A DNA stretch of 64,000 nucleotides from Citrus sinensis (lineage: Eukaryota > Streptophyta > Magnoliopsida > Sapindales > Rutaceae), in contig NC_068561.1 in assembly GCF_022201045.2 (NCBI RefSeq), positions 18,788,501-18,852,500 on the forward strand. Direction: 5' to 3'. Made by a program: the position numbers and the translations under genes. The notes under the pieces were generated by a model. That model saw only the letters and a list, made by a program, of their open reading frames with translations. It had not been told where the DNA came from and did not search any database. Within the stretch, counting starts at the first letter, position 1; each line of letters begins with the position of its first letter. This document shows, one piece after another, positions 37,657-48,449 of the stretch.

Positions 37657-40600
37657 ATGGAGATAGATCTTGAATTGCCTTCAAATGAACAGAAGAAGTT
37701 AGATACTATTTCAGATACAACCGGTGATATCATGGATGGTGAGGATAGAGTAGACGTTGACAATGGAGATGGTAATTCTCCTAGAATAGGTGAATATGTT
37801 GAGGAGTGTGGTCCAAGTGCAAGCGAAAGAGTTGCTGGCAGTGGGAATCAAGTAGATCTGAGTGTCGTTGGAGCAAATGTCCATAAAGGGGTCATGTGTG
37901 AGCCTCAAAATGGTTTGGAATTTGAATCAAAGGAGGCAGCCTATTCTTTCTACAGAGAATATGCTCGCTCTGTTGGATTTGGCATCACGATAAAAGCCAG
38001 CCGCCGTTCGAAAAAGTCTGGAAAATTTATTGATGTAAAAATTGCATGTTCTAGATTTGGTAGCAAACGAGAATCTAGTACTACTACTAATGCTCGGTCG
38101 TCTTTTCCAAAAACAGGCTGCAATGCAGGCATGCATATGAAAAGGAGACCAGATGAAAAGTGGGTTATATACAGTTTTGTAAAGGAGCATAATCATGAGA
38201 TTTACCCGGATGATTTTTATCAAGCTATCAGAGGAAGGAACAAACAGTCCGGTATAGTTCCATGTCAAAAAAAGGGCTTGCAGTTGATGCTTGATGGTGA
38301 AGATGTGCAAATGATGCTCAATCATTTTGTAGGCATGCAGGATGAGAATCCTAATTTCTTTTATGCAGTAGATTTGGACCATGAAAAACATTTGAAAAGT
38401 GTTTTCTGGGTTGATGCAAAAGGTAGACATGATTATAGGAACTTCAGCGATGTAGTTTTCTTTGATACATTTTACATCAGAAACAAGTATAAAATTCCTT
38501 TTGTTCCTATTACTGGAGTAAATCATCACTTCCAGTTGATTTTACTGGGATGTGCATTAATTGGGGATGAATCTACTTCAACTTTTGTTTGGTTAATGCG
38601 GACATGGTTCAAAGCAATGGGTGGCCCAACTCCTAGAGTGATTATCACTGATCAAGACAAATTCTTAACAGAAGCTGCTGTAGATGTATTTCCTAGTACT
38701 TGCCATTGTTTTTGTTTATGGCACGTCTTGAGTAAGATTCCTGAAAAATTGGGTTGTGTTATTGATTGCAATGAAAAGTTTATGGCGAAATTTAATAAGT
38801 GCATTTATCGCTCCTGGACGGATGAGCAGTTTGAAAACAGATGGTTGAAGATTGTTGATAAATTTGAACTTGGGGAAAATGAATGGGTTCACTCCTTGTA
38901 CAAAGATCGTGAAAAGTGGGTCCCAACATACTTGCAGAATACATTTTTGGCTGGAATGTCTACAAGCGAGCGATCTGGAAGTGTCACCTCTTTCTTTGAC
39001 AAGTACATGAACCGGGAAGCTACATTCAAAGAGTTTTTTGAGCAGTACAAAGCATATTTGCAAGATAGATATGAAATGGAAGCTGAAGCTGATTCTGAAA
39101 CACGAAACAAAAAACATGGTTTAATGTCTCTCTCAACTTTTGAGAAACAAATGTCAACAATTTATACAGATACAATATTCAAGAAGTTTCAGGTAGAAGT
39201 TTTAGGAGTAGTTTCTTGTCATATGCGAAAAGAAAGAGAAGATGGATCAACTCTGATCTTTCGAGTTGATGATTTTGAAGAACGGCAGAATTTCTATGTA
39301 GCCTGGAACGAAGCAGAGCTGAATATATGTTGTTTATGTCATTCATTTGAATACAGAGGTTTTCTTTGTAAACATGCGATTCTTGTACTTCAAATGTCTG
39401 GTTTTTCTGAGATCCCATCCCGTTATATATTGAAGCGCTGGACAAATGATGCAAAGATGATTGGAGCTGTTAGTGAAATATCAAGCGGGTTTCATTTCCG
39501 AATGCAACGTTTTAATGATCTTTGTAAACGGGCTATCAGATTGGGGGAAGAAGGGTCATTATCTCAAGAAGCATATGATATTGCATTGCAGGCTCTAGGA
39601 GAAGCACTGAAACATTGTGTGGACATGAACAATTCAGTTAGGGGTGTTTTAGAGGCCAACACATCATCTGCTCGTGGTTTTCTTGGCAATGAAAAGGAGA
39701 ATCGTGGCAACAGCATGGCCAAGGCATCAAAGAGAAAGAAAATGCATAAGAAAAAAAAGGTCAGTCGAGACTTCACAATTGACATGCTGAGACTGTTACC
39801 GGCTCTAAGCTGTATTAAATAACTTAGCCTTTCATTTATACATTTTAGGTTCGGCCAGAGCCAGAGAGGATTAGTATAGGATTGCAAGACAGCTGCCAGC
39901 AGATGGTTTGTTACATTTTAAAACTTTATTTCTCAACATTTAGTTTGCAAACATAGATGCAATAAGTTCATTGTGATACTTATAGAAGAATCATTGTGCT
40001 TTCACTTATGCAGGATCAGATGAATTCAAGAGCTCACACCGTTAATAATTGTTATCTACCTCGACGGGACATGCAACAAATGGTATGAAGACGGTATGCT
40101 GCAGGAAGGAAGTTGTTTGCTAATTCTTGCCCGCTGTGAAGTTCTAATTCTGGTGTTTCTCATTTGGGCTTCTTGTAGGACTCCGGCTCTAGAGCACCAA
40201 CACTTGATGGCCACTATCATTCTCAAAATAATATGCAAGTTGTGGTATAGAGTCTTCTGGTTTCAACTACAATGTATACAAGTCAAGAAATTCAGTCTTG
40301 TATCTTCTAGACGTGGATGACTAAGCCTCATTTTAAACTTATTGTAGGGACAAGTGAACTCAATTTCTCCAATTTGTGATGCTTCTTATTATGGCAATCA
40401 ACAGTGCATGCAGGGCCAGGTATGGTTGTTGCTTTCATTCTGACCTTATGATATCATATATAGAAGCAGACCAATTCTTCCACTTTTGACTATTTAGGTT
40501 CAATAATTTTCAGGGACAATTACATTCCATTTCAGCACGTGTTAGTCACTATGGGACTCAACAAAGCATGCATGGATTGGTACACATTTCACATATTGTT

Positions 40601-40931
40601 GTTTAATGAGCAATTTGGTTTTTCAGTTAAAAATGATTTAAGTATAGCCATCTCAAGTATTGATACATAGGTAGTTACAGGGACAGCTCGGTTTCAGAGC
40701 ATCAGCCATGCATGGATGCTTTGACATTCAGGATTCTTTGCAAGACATGGTGTGCATATTGATAGTTTGTTTAAATCTCAAAATTTTGAATTCATTTTTG
40801 TTTTCCAAAAATGGAATTTGTACACAGTTGAGTTTTTCTTCTTCTTGATGTAGGATGAAAATTCTGCAGCCTCCACCCAGTTTCATGGTATCTCTTCAAA
40901 GCGTTTGCAAGATAAGAACATCTCTCGTTAG
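37657..40931 (+). CDS. FRS2: FRS2-like protein (FAR1-RELATED SEQUENCE 2 type)
   Basis: Third tandem FAR1-family gene. Eight coding exons: 37657-39759, 39849-39905, 40014-40082, 40179-40244, 40348-40419, 40514-40579, 40681-40749, 40854-40931, giving 859 residues. The first in-frame ATG gives MEIDLELPSN. The FAR1 zinc finger is at about 87-182 (key residues in CSRFG, KTGCNAG, HNHEI). In the MULE core Asp270 (FFDTFY) and Asp332 (ITDQD) are kept, but the third acidic position is Gly441 (SERSGSVT where the sister genes have QRSES). The SWIM finger is C559-x-C561-x9-C571-x-H573. A basic cluster (KRKKMHKKKK) ends exon 1. The repeat tail is longer and more diverged than in its sisters. FRS2 is the best match, supported by PICC- and CCT-like genes in the same window. 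Its role is less defined than that of FHY3/FAR1. Confidence 0.9.
39849..40749 (+). repeat. Exon-encoded repeat array, FRS2-like gene
   Basis: Six consecutive short phase-0 exons of 57, 69, 66, 72, 66 and 69 bases. They encode diverged copies of the unit seen in the sister genes (GQVNSISP...YYGNQQCMQGQ, GQLHSISA...HYGTQQSMHGL). One-codon length drift around 69 suggests relaxed constraint. This array has one or two more units than those of the sister genes. Confidence 0.8.
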
Positions 40932-41544
40932 TGGAAAGGTTGAATGTATATTTACTTTTTATGAGTTGATAGAACATTAGTCAATTAACCCTATAGCTCA
41001 TGTAAATTTTCACCGCCTCTTTGAAGATTCTTTTCAAATCAAAACAACTCTATGTACATTATTCACTTCAACTCTTTTTGGTGAACAAGTATAAAATAAA
41101 TACTTTAATGAGAATGTTTTTCATAAACTTGGAGAACATACGACATTGCTCATGTTGCAGCAGGCAATATTGTCAGTCACTTGATGTTTCATTATTAATG
41201 CAGCATTTTAACTTCCTCAAATGATATGTTTCATTATTAACGTTTCATTACTACTTTAGCACTTCAACTTCATCAAATGTTATCTGGTTGTCGCAAATGC
41301 AAATATGCTTCTTAAAAGAAGGCATCTCTCACCACATGTTTATGAGTAGTGAACTTCAATAACTCAAAAGCTCTAGGTTCTTAAACAATATTTTGCCATT
41401 TTACTTTCCCATATTTGAAAATTCAATTCTCAAAGATTCTTTAACAATGAAAACCGCGAAAAATTATTGTTGAAAACTATTACAGGTTCTCCTTACTGCA
41501 ATTGTTTGTTAATTGCAGTTGAGAACAAATAATAAACTGTACAG
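40932..41544. other. Intergenic region between convergent FRS2-like and CYP97B genes
   Basis: The 3' flanks of both genes. Near 41179-41280 there is a short imperfect duplication of a TTTCATTATTAA...ACTTC.TCAAATG segment. No gene is seen. Confidence 0.6.
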
Positions 41545-44500
41545 TCAGTGGACAGCCGGTCTCTCCCTCAATTTGCACCATAAACCATTTTTGGTATGGA
41601 TTGTTGCTCCAGTAACAAGTTCCACAGATTCTGGAGATCCTTTCAGCTCAATATCAAACTTCTGTAACAACATAGCTAAACCTACAGTTGACTCCATGAC
41701 CGCAAATTGGTCTCCGACACATTTTCTTGGTCCCCCACCAAATCCCAAGAAAGCATAATCTGATACAATCTGGGAATTGCAATCGTAATCACAATGGGAA
41801 AGAGTGAGTAAAACATTTTGAATGCTAAACATATAGAGATTGTTAGATGGATTACCTCATTTGGGTATAATGCTCCAGGACTTCGAGATGGATCGAAACC
41901 ACTCCATCCTTCAATGCCTACATCCTTCCGAGGTTTTAAGAACCTTTCGGGTTCAAATTCATGGGGCCGGTCCCAGAAGTATGGTGATCTATGAAGATTA
42001 TATATCTAAGCAACGATTTTTATGGAAAGAGATCAGTTAATCGATACAAAGAAGAAGCTAGAGCAAAGAGCTTAGAGCAAAAATGTTGTAATCGAACATA
42101 ATCTCATGACAAATAGAGCTAAATTTCAGGCTCAAATCTGATCCTTTGATAAGCATACCATATCGGCAAACAATGTGAACAAAATAAATAAATGAGGCAA
42201 ATATAACTGCTGCTTACAGAGAGGAAGATATCGGTCCCAGCAGGAACTGGGTAACCATCTTTGTCACCCCTGTATCCTCCTGCAGAACCAAAGGCTAGTG
42301 CTTAACCCAGATATCCTAAGAAAATACTGAACATATTATCTGCCTAAGGATTGAGTGAGGCATGAGAATACCTGGTAATACATCTGGTTTGATGGTGCGT
42401 CTAATGAGCAATGGGGGTTGAGGATATAGACGAAGAGACTCTGCAACAATAAGCCTTATGTACCTAAAAACATAGGACATATGGTATATATCAAACCCCT
42501 TACCAGACGAATTAGCATTTTCAGAAAATCTACATCATCTGAAAAGAATTGGGACAAGTTAATTAATATACAATAGATGAGTCAGAATTACAATAGAAGC
42601 CTGTTCAGAAACAGTGGATGAATTTTTTTTTTTTAAGTTTTAAAAATCCAATACATAATTATGATGAAAAATGACCTTAAGAAATAAAAGTTCTAGTTCA
42701 TCACACCTTGAAATATCAGGGTGGAAAGATTTCCATTACCAATGACTGGTTGGAGAGAAACAAATTAAAACCTCCTTCAATCTCTAACACAGCCCATGTC
42801 TCATAAGAATCTCATAATCCTCTGGTTTTCCCAGAACTAAGACATGAATGATTCATTTACGATTAAGGAATGTTGTTATTAATTTGCAATCAATGCATAT
42901 CTTAATTTTGCTTCATAACTATGCACAGAAATGCACACAACTATAGAAAAATAAGACAAATTCATGTCACAGCTAACAATGAATAGAATAAGTTTATGAG
43001 AGAGGATGACTTCAACACCTACTCCAGTTTTTTAAGTGATTCAAAAGTTGGTTTCTTCTGTCCCAGCACTGAATCAACCTCAGCTTGAGCTTTCTTGACT
43101 TTTGAGGGATTCTGCAGCAGAGGAAATTAATGCATCAGCATGGTCAGAAGTTCTATATCTCTTCCTTTTACTATCAAGTGTGAGCATTTAGCTCACAAGG
43201 TTAGAATCTCCTTGATGAAACACATTAAAGAAGACGGTATCCAATTGGAGGAAAAAAAAAAAAAAAAAAAAAAAAAGGAAGAGAAAGAAAGAAAAGAAAG
43301 GTTGTATCCTAAAGGTAGTAGTGAAGAATCATACTTGAGCCAGAAGAAAAACAGCCCAAGTAAGAACAGCAGCCGTCGTTTCATGGCCAGCAATAAGCAT
43401 TGTCATCAGGTCATCCCTTAGCTGTTAAAAGAGTAAAACAAAAAAAATCTGTCAATAAAGCATGAGTTTGATCTATAATTATTCTCAATATAAGTTTAGA
43501 CATGCCCGAAGAGATGCATGGGTTAAAGCATGTTCATTTTCTAACGTTTATTTACTCTCATATGCACAAGGGATACATGGGAATGGCTGAGATAAAGAAG
43601 AAGTCCTTATAATTCAGAATAATGGGTAGAACAAGCACTTATGTTTTGTCTGAGAAAGTGATTTTTTAGCCAGCAACTTTATCTCTGGAAACACTGAATT
43701 GGGTAGCCTAAAGACATCTACCTGACGGTCATCAACGTCGGCTCCTCGCATATCAACTAAAAAACGCAGGAGACTTGCATCCTGCAAACTTTATGGTTAT
43801 AATGCCAGAATTTCCACAAATATATATAAACAAATAAATAATTTTGCAATAAGAAGTTAACAAGCTAATTTTTGTGAGGAAGATACTGACACACCTTGAG
43901 ATTTGAGTAGTCCCTGCTCTGCAGTTTCTCAACATCGGTTTCCTGTCATGTAATGCAATCAAATCAAAGGTCTAGGCATTGGTTCCAATTATAGTATTTG
44001 GTTTCGTTATCCACATGCTACGAGAAAGGAAGCTATCTCACATTGACAAAAGAGCCAGGTAAGGCAATGGAAAGCTAAAGCAGAAACAGAATAATGCAAA
44101 AACAATTCAAGGTCCACATGAAGCTTCAGGGTACAATATGTGGCTGCTACCGTCTTAGTTTCAAGTTTCATTTACTTAAAAAGAATTGATATATGGTTCA
44201 AGAGTAAAGAAAAATAAAGAAAGAATCCAATTTTCTTTCCTTTCACATGATCTTTAAAGCTTCTTACCTGTCTAGTCTCTTTTGCATTTCTGATGAGTCC
44301 ATCAAGACAGTCATTGATAATTTTAAGGTCATTCTGGAATTTCCTTTGCCTGGGAACTATCCACCTTGCCAGAGGAATTTTCCAATAAGGGATATAGAAC
44401 GTTGATCTATGCTCAGCCTCAAAAAGAGTACCATACACCGCCTATAATACATTTACAGAGAGTGCTAATCAGGGATTATTTGCATCTAATGTGGCTCAAG

Positions 44501-47500
44501 GAAAAAGAGGAATGTAAAGTTGAGGGCAGGAAATTAAGATTAGGAGGAAAACGTTGAAATACAGTGGAAAAGTAATAAAACATCAAAGCGGAATTTTAAT
44601 AACGTATTTCTTTTCCTTTCAAACCTTTATGACAGGAGACTCTTTTGTAACAGAACCAAAGTCATAGTTGAAAACACCAAGCCCAATAATATCGAGAGCC
44701 AAACTTGAAAACTCTGCTTCAAGATCCAACTCAATTGAATTCCCTCCACGTGAGTCCTCTCCTTCTAGAAGTTTCTCAAATTTCATTATTGTTCTTTCTG
44801 AACAATCCGCAAACATGTTCACCATAGCTTCCAAGTATAAGGCATGGAACCCAGGAGCAATAACTGCATATAGTGATGAAACAAAGTAAAAGCAGTAGTT
44901 ATAACAACTAATAACTAAATGTGTTCGTATAGGGATATACATTTTCTTTTGTGGAACAAAAATATACATAGTTCTGCATTCCTCACCTCGTCTCCGTTGC
45001 TTCCAAGTGTCAAGGTCAGCAGGTATAAGTCCTTTTCCCATTATTGGTTCTAGAATTTCAGCAAGAACTCCCTAATTAAAATATGGCAATTTTTGTAAAA
45101 TGAATAAATTAATATGCAGAAACTAGATTAAGCAATAAAATATGAAGTCAAATTAAGCAAGCTAATCCTAGAAAGTAGGGGTGGGCAAAACCGGGTTCGG
45201 GTCGGGTTCGGATCAACCCGATCGGATTTCGGGTCATTCGGGTTTAACAAAAATCAATCCGAATACAACCCGAACTCACAACCCGACCCGATCCGATCCG
45301 ATTTATATTCGGATCGGGTCGGGTCGGGTTGTGAATTCAGGTTGAAATCGGGTAGGATCGGGTTGGCCAATTTCTAGGGATGGCAAAAATCCCCACGGGG
45401 ATGGGTACCCTCGGGGATTTTCCCCATTCAGGGAGGGTACGGGGATAATTTTATACCCAATTTTTTTTTCGGGGAGGGGACGGGGAAAATTTTTTACCCA
45501 ACTTTTTATTCGGGGAGGGGACGGGGATGAGGTGGAATCCCCATCCCCTACCCATTTCCCCATTTTAATTTTTAATTTTATTTTTATTTTTAAAATTACT
45601 AATAAATAAATAACAAAATTATAAATATTGTTAAAAATAATAAATATCAAAATAGTTGTATGTTGGGAAAGTGGTCACCCTTTGCCGGGAATTAGTTGAA
45701 GAGTATTAATTGAAATTTTCACCAACTGTTTATTGCTTTGATTATACTGGTAGTAGTTCTTCTACTAGATCTACAGGGGATTCTTATAAGAAAGCAACCA
45801 AATGGATGACAGGGTTTGATGATTATGTAAACAATGGAGATTGTGCAGTTGTTGTAGATGAATTAGATTCATATTTGGATGAGAAAGTTATATCTCAGAT
45901 GGAAGATTTTAATATTTTGAGTTGGTGGAAGACAAATGCTAATAGGTATCCTACATTAGCTCGAATTGCTAGAGATATTTTGGCAATTCCAATTACAACA
46001 GTTGCTTCTGAATCAGCTTTTAACACTAGTGGTAGAGTTGTGAGCTCATACCATAACAAACTTCATCCAAGCACATTGGAGGCCTTAATGTGCTGTCAAA
46101 GTTGGTTACGAGCTTACAATAGCGGTGTGAGTTTATTTTAATATGATTAATTTAAAATCGAAAATAAAAAAATGTATTAGACTATTAATTATTCGGGGAC
46201 CGGGGACCCTCGGGGATCCCCTGTTATTATTCGGGGAGGGGATGGGGATTCTCTCAAGCTATTTTGACGGGGACGGGGAGGGGACGGGGACATATGCAAA
46301 ACATCGGGGATGGGTATGGGGAGATTGGTCCCCTCCCCTCCCCTCCCCATTGCCATCCCTACCAATTTCCTTGATTTTGTTACAACCATTTAAAAACACA
46401 TAATTACAACAATTAAATACTAAATATTAATTGTTTAATTTAACCATATACACCATCAATTCAAATCTTTAAAAAAAAAAAGCTTAAAAAAAGTGTGAAA
46501 ACTCAAGATTCAAAGTCAAAGGTGAGAAGCTCGGGTTGAAGGCTTGGAGCAGCAGAAGCACCTTGCAGCAGATCCGCGGCACTTGCAGTAGATCGGTGGC
46601 CGCGGCACTTGTAGCAGCAGACCGACGGACGCGTAGCAGCAGATCGGCGGCACTTGCAGCAAATCGGGCATGGAGACGCGCGGCAAATCGTCCATGGAGA
46701 TGCGGGTGAGGCTGTGACTTCTGCGGCGGCCTCCGTTGGCGGCTTGGCGTTGGCCCAACGCCGTTGGGGGTGACTGTGTATGTGTTTTGTGTAGTGAGAT
46801 TGGGGATTGAGGAGAGTTGTGAGTGTTTGTGTAAAGTAACCGTGTATTGTGAAAATGGGAATTGTGATTTGTGTGTGCGGCGTGTATGTGGCTGCTTGCT
46901 TTAGGTTTAGTTTTTTTTTTTTTTTTTTATAGCAACTCGATCGGGTTTCGGATCGGATCGAACCCGATCCGATCATAACCCGATCGGATTTCATTGTTTT
47001 GATCCGATCGGGTTTTCTTCATAACCCGATCCGATCCGAACCCGAAATTTTTCGGGTCGGATCGGATCGGATCGGGTCGGGTAATTTGCCCACCCCTACT
47101 AGAAAGGTTAAAAAATGCTAGCAAACTTACATTCTAAAATAATACCAAAACTTGCTAAGCCAACAAGTTCTAAGGTAATACCTTGTCATATGAAAATGCA
47201 TTTTCTCGAAGAATATGCCTCGCAATGATGGGATCTGATACGACAACAAATGCTTTCGGCCCGAAAGCAAGTTTATATACTGAGCCATGCTGCAAAATTA
47301 ACAGACATCAATACAAAGAACAAATACAGGTCTTTAGGCAATCATCAATGAAGTAAAACCAAAAAGAAGCATTTGGTTGAGACAACATTATGCAACAATT
47401 TGGCCGCAGTTGCTACAAATTAATGGCACACTATTCTAGCAAATACTCAATTGAACAGCCACTACACCCCATGACACCATCTCTTCCCTGATGAAACCTT

Positions 47501-48449
47501 ATGTACCTAAGTACCTTCATCGCAGCCCTGAGTCAATCAACCAACAGTTGTTACAGCAAACACAAGCATTACCAATGACACATTGAAAATACAAAAACTT
47601 TTAAGTTTACATGCCGATTAAAGCATCAACGGAATTAGTGTTAAATTAACCTCTATAAACCAGTCATAGAGGGAGAAGAAGAGGGGGCGGCCAAACAAAT
47701 CAGAGACGGCTCCTTCAGCTACAGGCGTTGAACCAAGATTTCCGCCACTTAACAAATTCGTAAGAAGGTTACTTGCATTGTCCAAAAGATTCCTTCTTGT
47801 TTTCGGTTCATTAGTGCCAGTGGACTGGCATCTACACGAGAACAGTTGATACTACTTCAGTACAAACACAATGATTTCAATGAATTTTCACTACAACAAA
47901 AAGAAAATAAGAAAAATGATATATTTTCTTCAAATTGGCTAAAACCTATGGTTAGTTGGCAGAAAAATTTAAAATCAGTAAATAACCGAACTTGAAGTTC
48001 AACAAGACTCAGGTTTGCTTACCAAGTTTTACAATCAACACATGTTCAAGTTTCATAAATATAGAGAAGCTAGTAAGCAAAGCATCAGAACTAAAAAAGA
48101 AAAAGAGAGGTCTTTGGTCTCCAAGAAAATTGCCAGAAAGAAAATAAAATGGCAAAGAAACTACAAGCCAGAAATTGCAAAATACTTGAGACTGAACTGC
48201 TTACAGAAAGCAAAAACTATTCACAAAAACACAATAACCAACAACTAATCCCCGTCAAACATGAAGCCTATAAACGGAAACTGAGTGAGAATTGAAGTAC
48301 CTGATAGACGGAGACTCTTTTGGCTTAGAATTGACAAGATGAGTCCTTGAGTTACTACCCACAAACCCAAATTCTCTAGCATGAAAACTGCCATAACCAA
48401 CTGCTGAAGAGAGATGATGATGAGAGATACAAGTTGTTGTAGTAGCCAT
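41545..48449 (-). CDS. CYP97B3: Cytochrome P450 CYP97B, plastid carotenoid-type monooxygenase
   Basis: CYP97 enzymes hydroxylate carotenoid rings in plastids; CYP97B is the least understood branch. Fourteen exons: 48449-48301, 47831-47651, 47289-47182, 45071-44987, 44863-44625, 44441-44268, 43942-43895, 43781-43722, 43421-43335, 43111-43023, 42463-42372, 42279-42218, 42005-41856, 41769-41545, giving 582 residues (about 580 in Arabidopsis CYP97B3). The N-terminus is Ser/Thr/His-rich without acids, like a transit peptide, and lacks the usual P450 membrane anchor. P450 marks in order: AGHETT (359-364, oxygen activation), ESLR (415-418, the ExxR), PERF, and [10 protein letters not shown] with heme ligand Cys525. 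The neighbourhood matches At4g15110 (FAR1 and VQ on its sides). Intron 3 (about 2.1 kb) is swollen by nested hAT elements, and the splice sites on either side look intact. Confidence 0.93.
45375..46361. mobile_element. hAT transposon (inner), nested in the outer hAT
   Basis: 12-base terminal inverted repeats TAGGGATGGCAA (45375-45386) and TTGCCATCCCTA (46350-46361). Perfect 8-base target duplication CCAATTTC (45367-45374 and 46362-46369). The subterminal regions hold many CGGGGAGGGGACGGGGA-type repeats. It is 987 bases long and carries only the C-terminal end of a transposase. It must have inserted after the outer element. Confidence 0.92.
45710..46141 (+). pseudogene. hAT transposase fragment, C-terminal dimerisation domain
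   Basis: An open frame of about 143 codons on the plus strand, antisense to CYP97B. Residues from about 50 on show the hAT dimerisation domain: DELDSYL, then [24 protein letters not shown], and [15 protein letters not shown]..., with the ending [17 protein letters not shown]. The BED zinc finger and the catalytic DDE part are absent, so it cannot be a working transposase. The 5' boundary lies inside an AT-rich deletion joint and has no certain start. Confidence 0.88.

Larger units (their letters stand above)
45176..47098. mobile_element. hAT transposon (outer) in CYP97B intron 3
   Basis: Perfect 14-base terminal inverted repeats, TAGGGGTGGGCAAA (45176-45189) and TTTGCCCACCCCTA (47085-47098). 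Perfect 8-base target duplication CTAGAAAG (45168-45175 and 47099-47106), the hAT hallmark. Both ends carry arrays of GGATCGGATCGGGTCGGG-like subterminal repeats, typical binding-site arrays of hAT transposases. Without the inner element it is about 930 bases and has no transposase, so it is non-autonomous. Its right half (46540-46760) is GC-rich and unlike its surroundings. Confidence 0.92.

Noticed and set aside
37927-38529. 200-codon open frame on the minus strand
   Set aside because: It lies wholly within the FRS2-like coding exon on the opposite strand and has no family features. The same holds for the antisense frames within the FHY3-like and FAR1-like exons (for example 26608-26985 and 34106-34381).
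45400-45540. G-rich tracts (CGGGGAGGGGACGGGG) as a regulatory quadruplex of CYP97B
   Set aside because: They are the subterminal repeats of the inner hAT element and recur at its other end, so the transposon explains them. A quadruplex remains possible but needs no separate explanation.
46503-46994. A 163-codon minus-strand frame as a gene
   Set aside because: It starts in the subterminal repeats of the outer hAT and crosses its poly-T tract; there is no recognisable domain. Kept only as an observation on the GC-rich insert.
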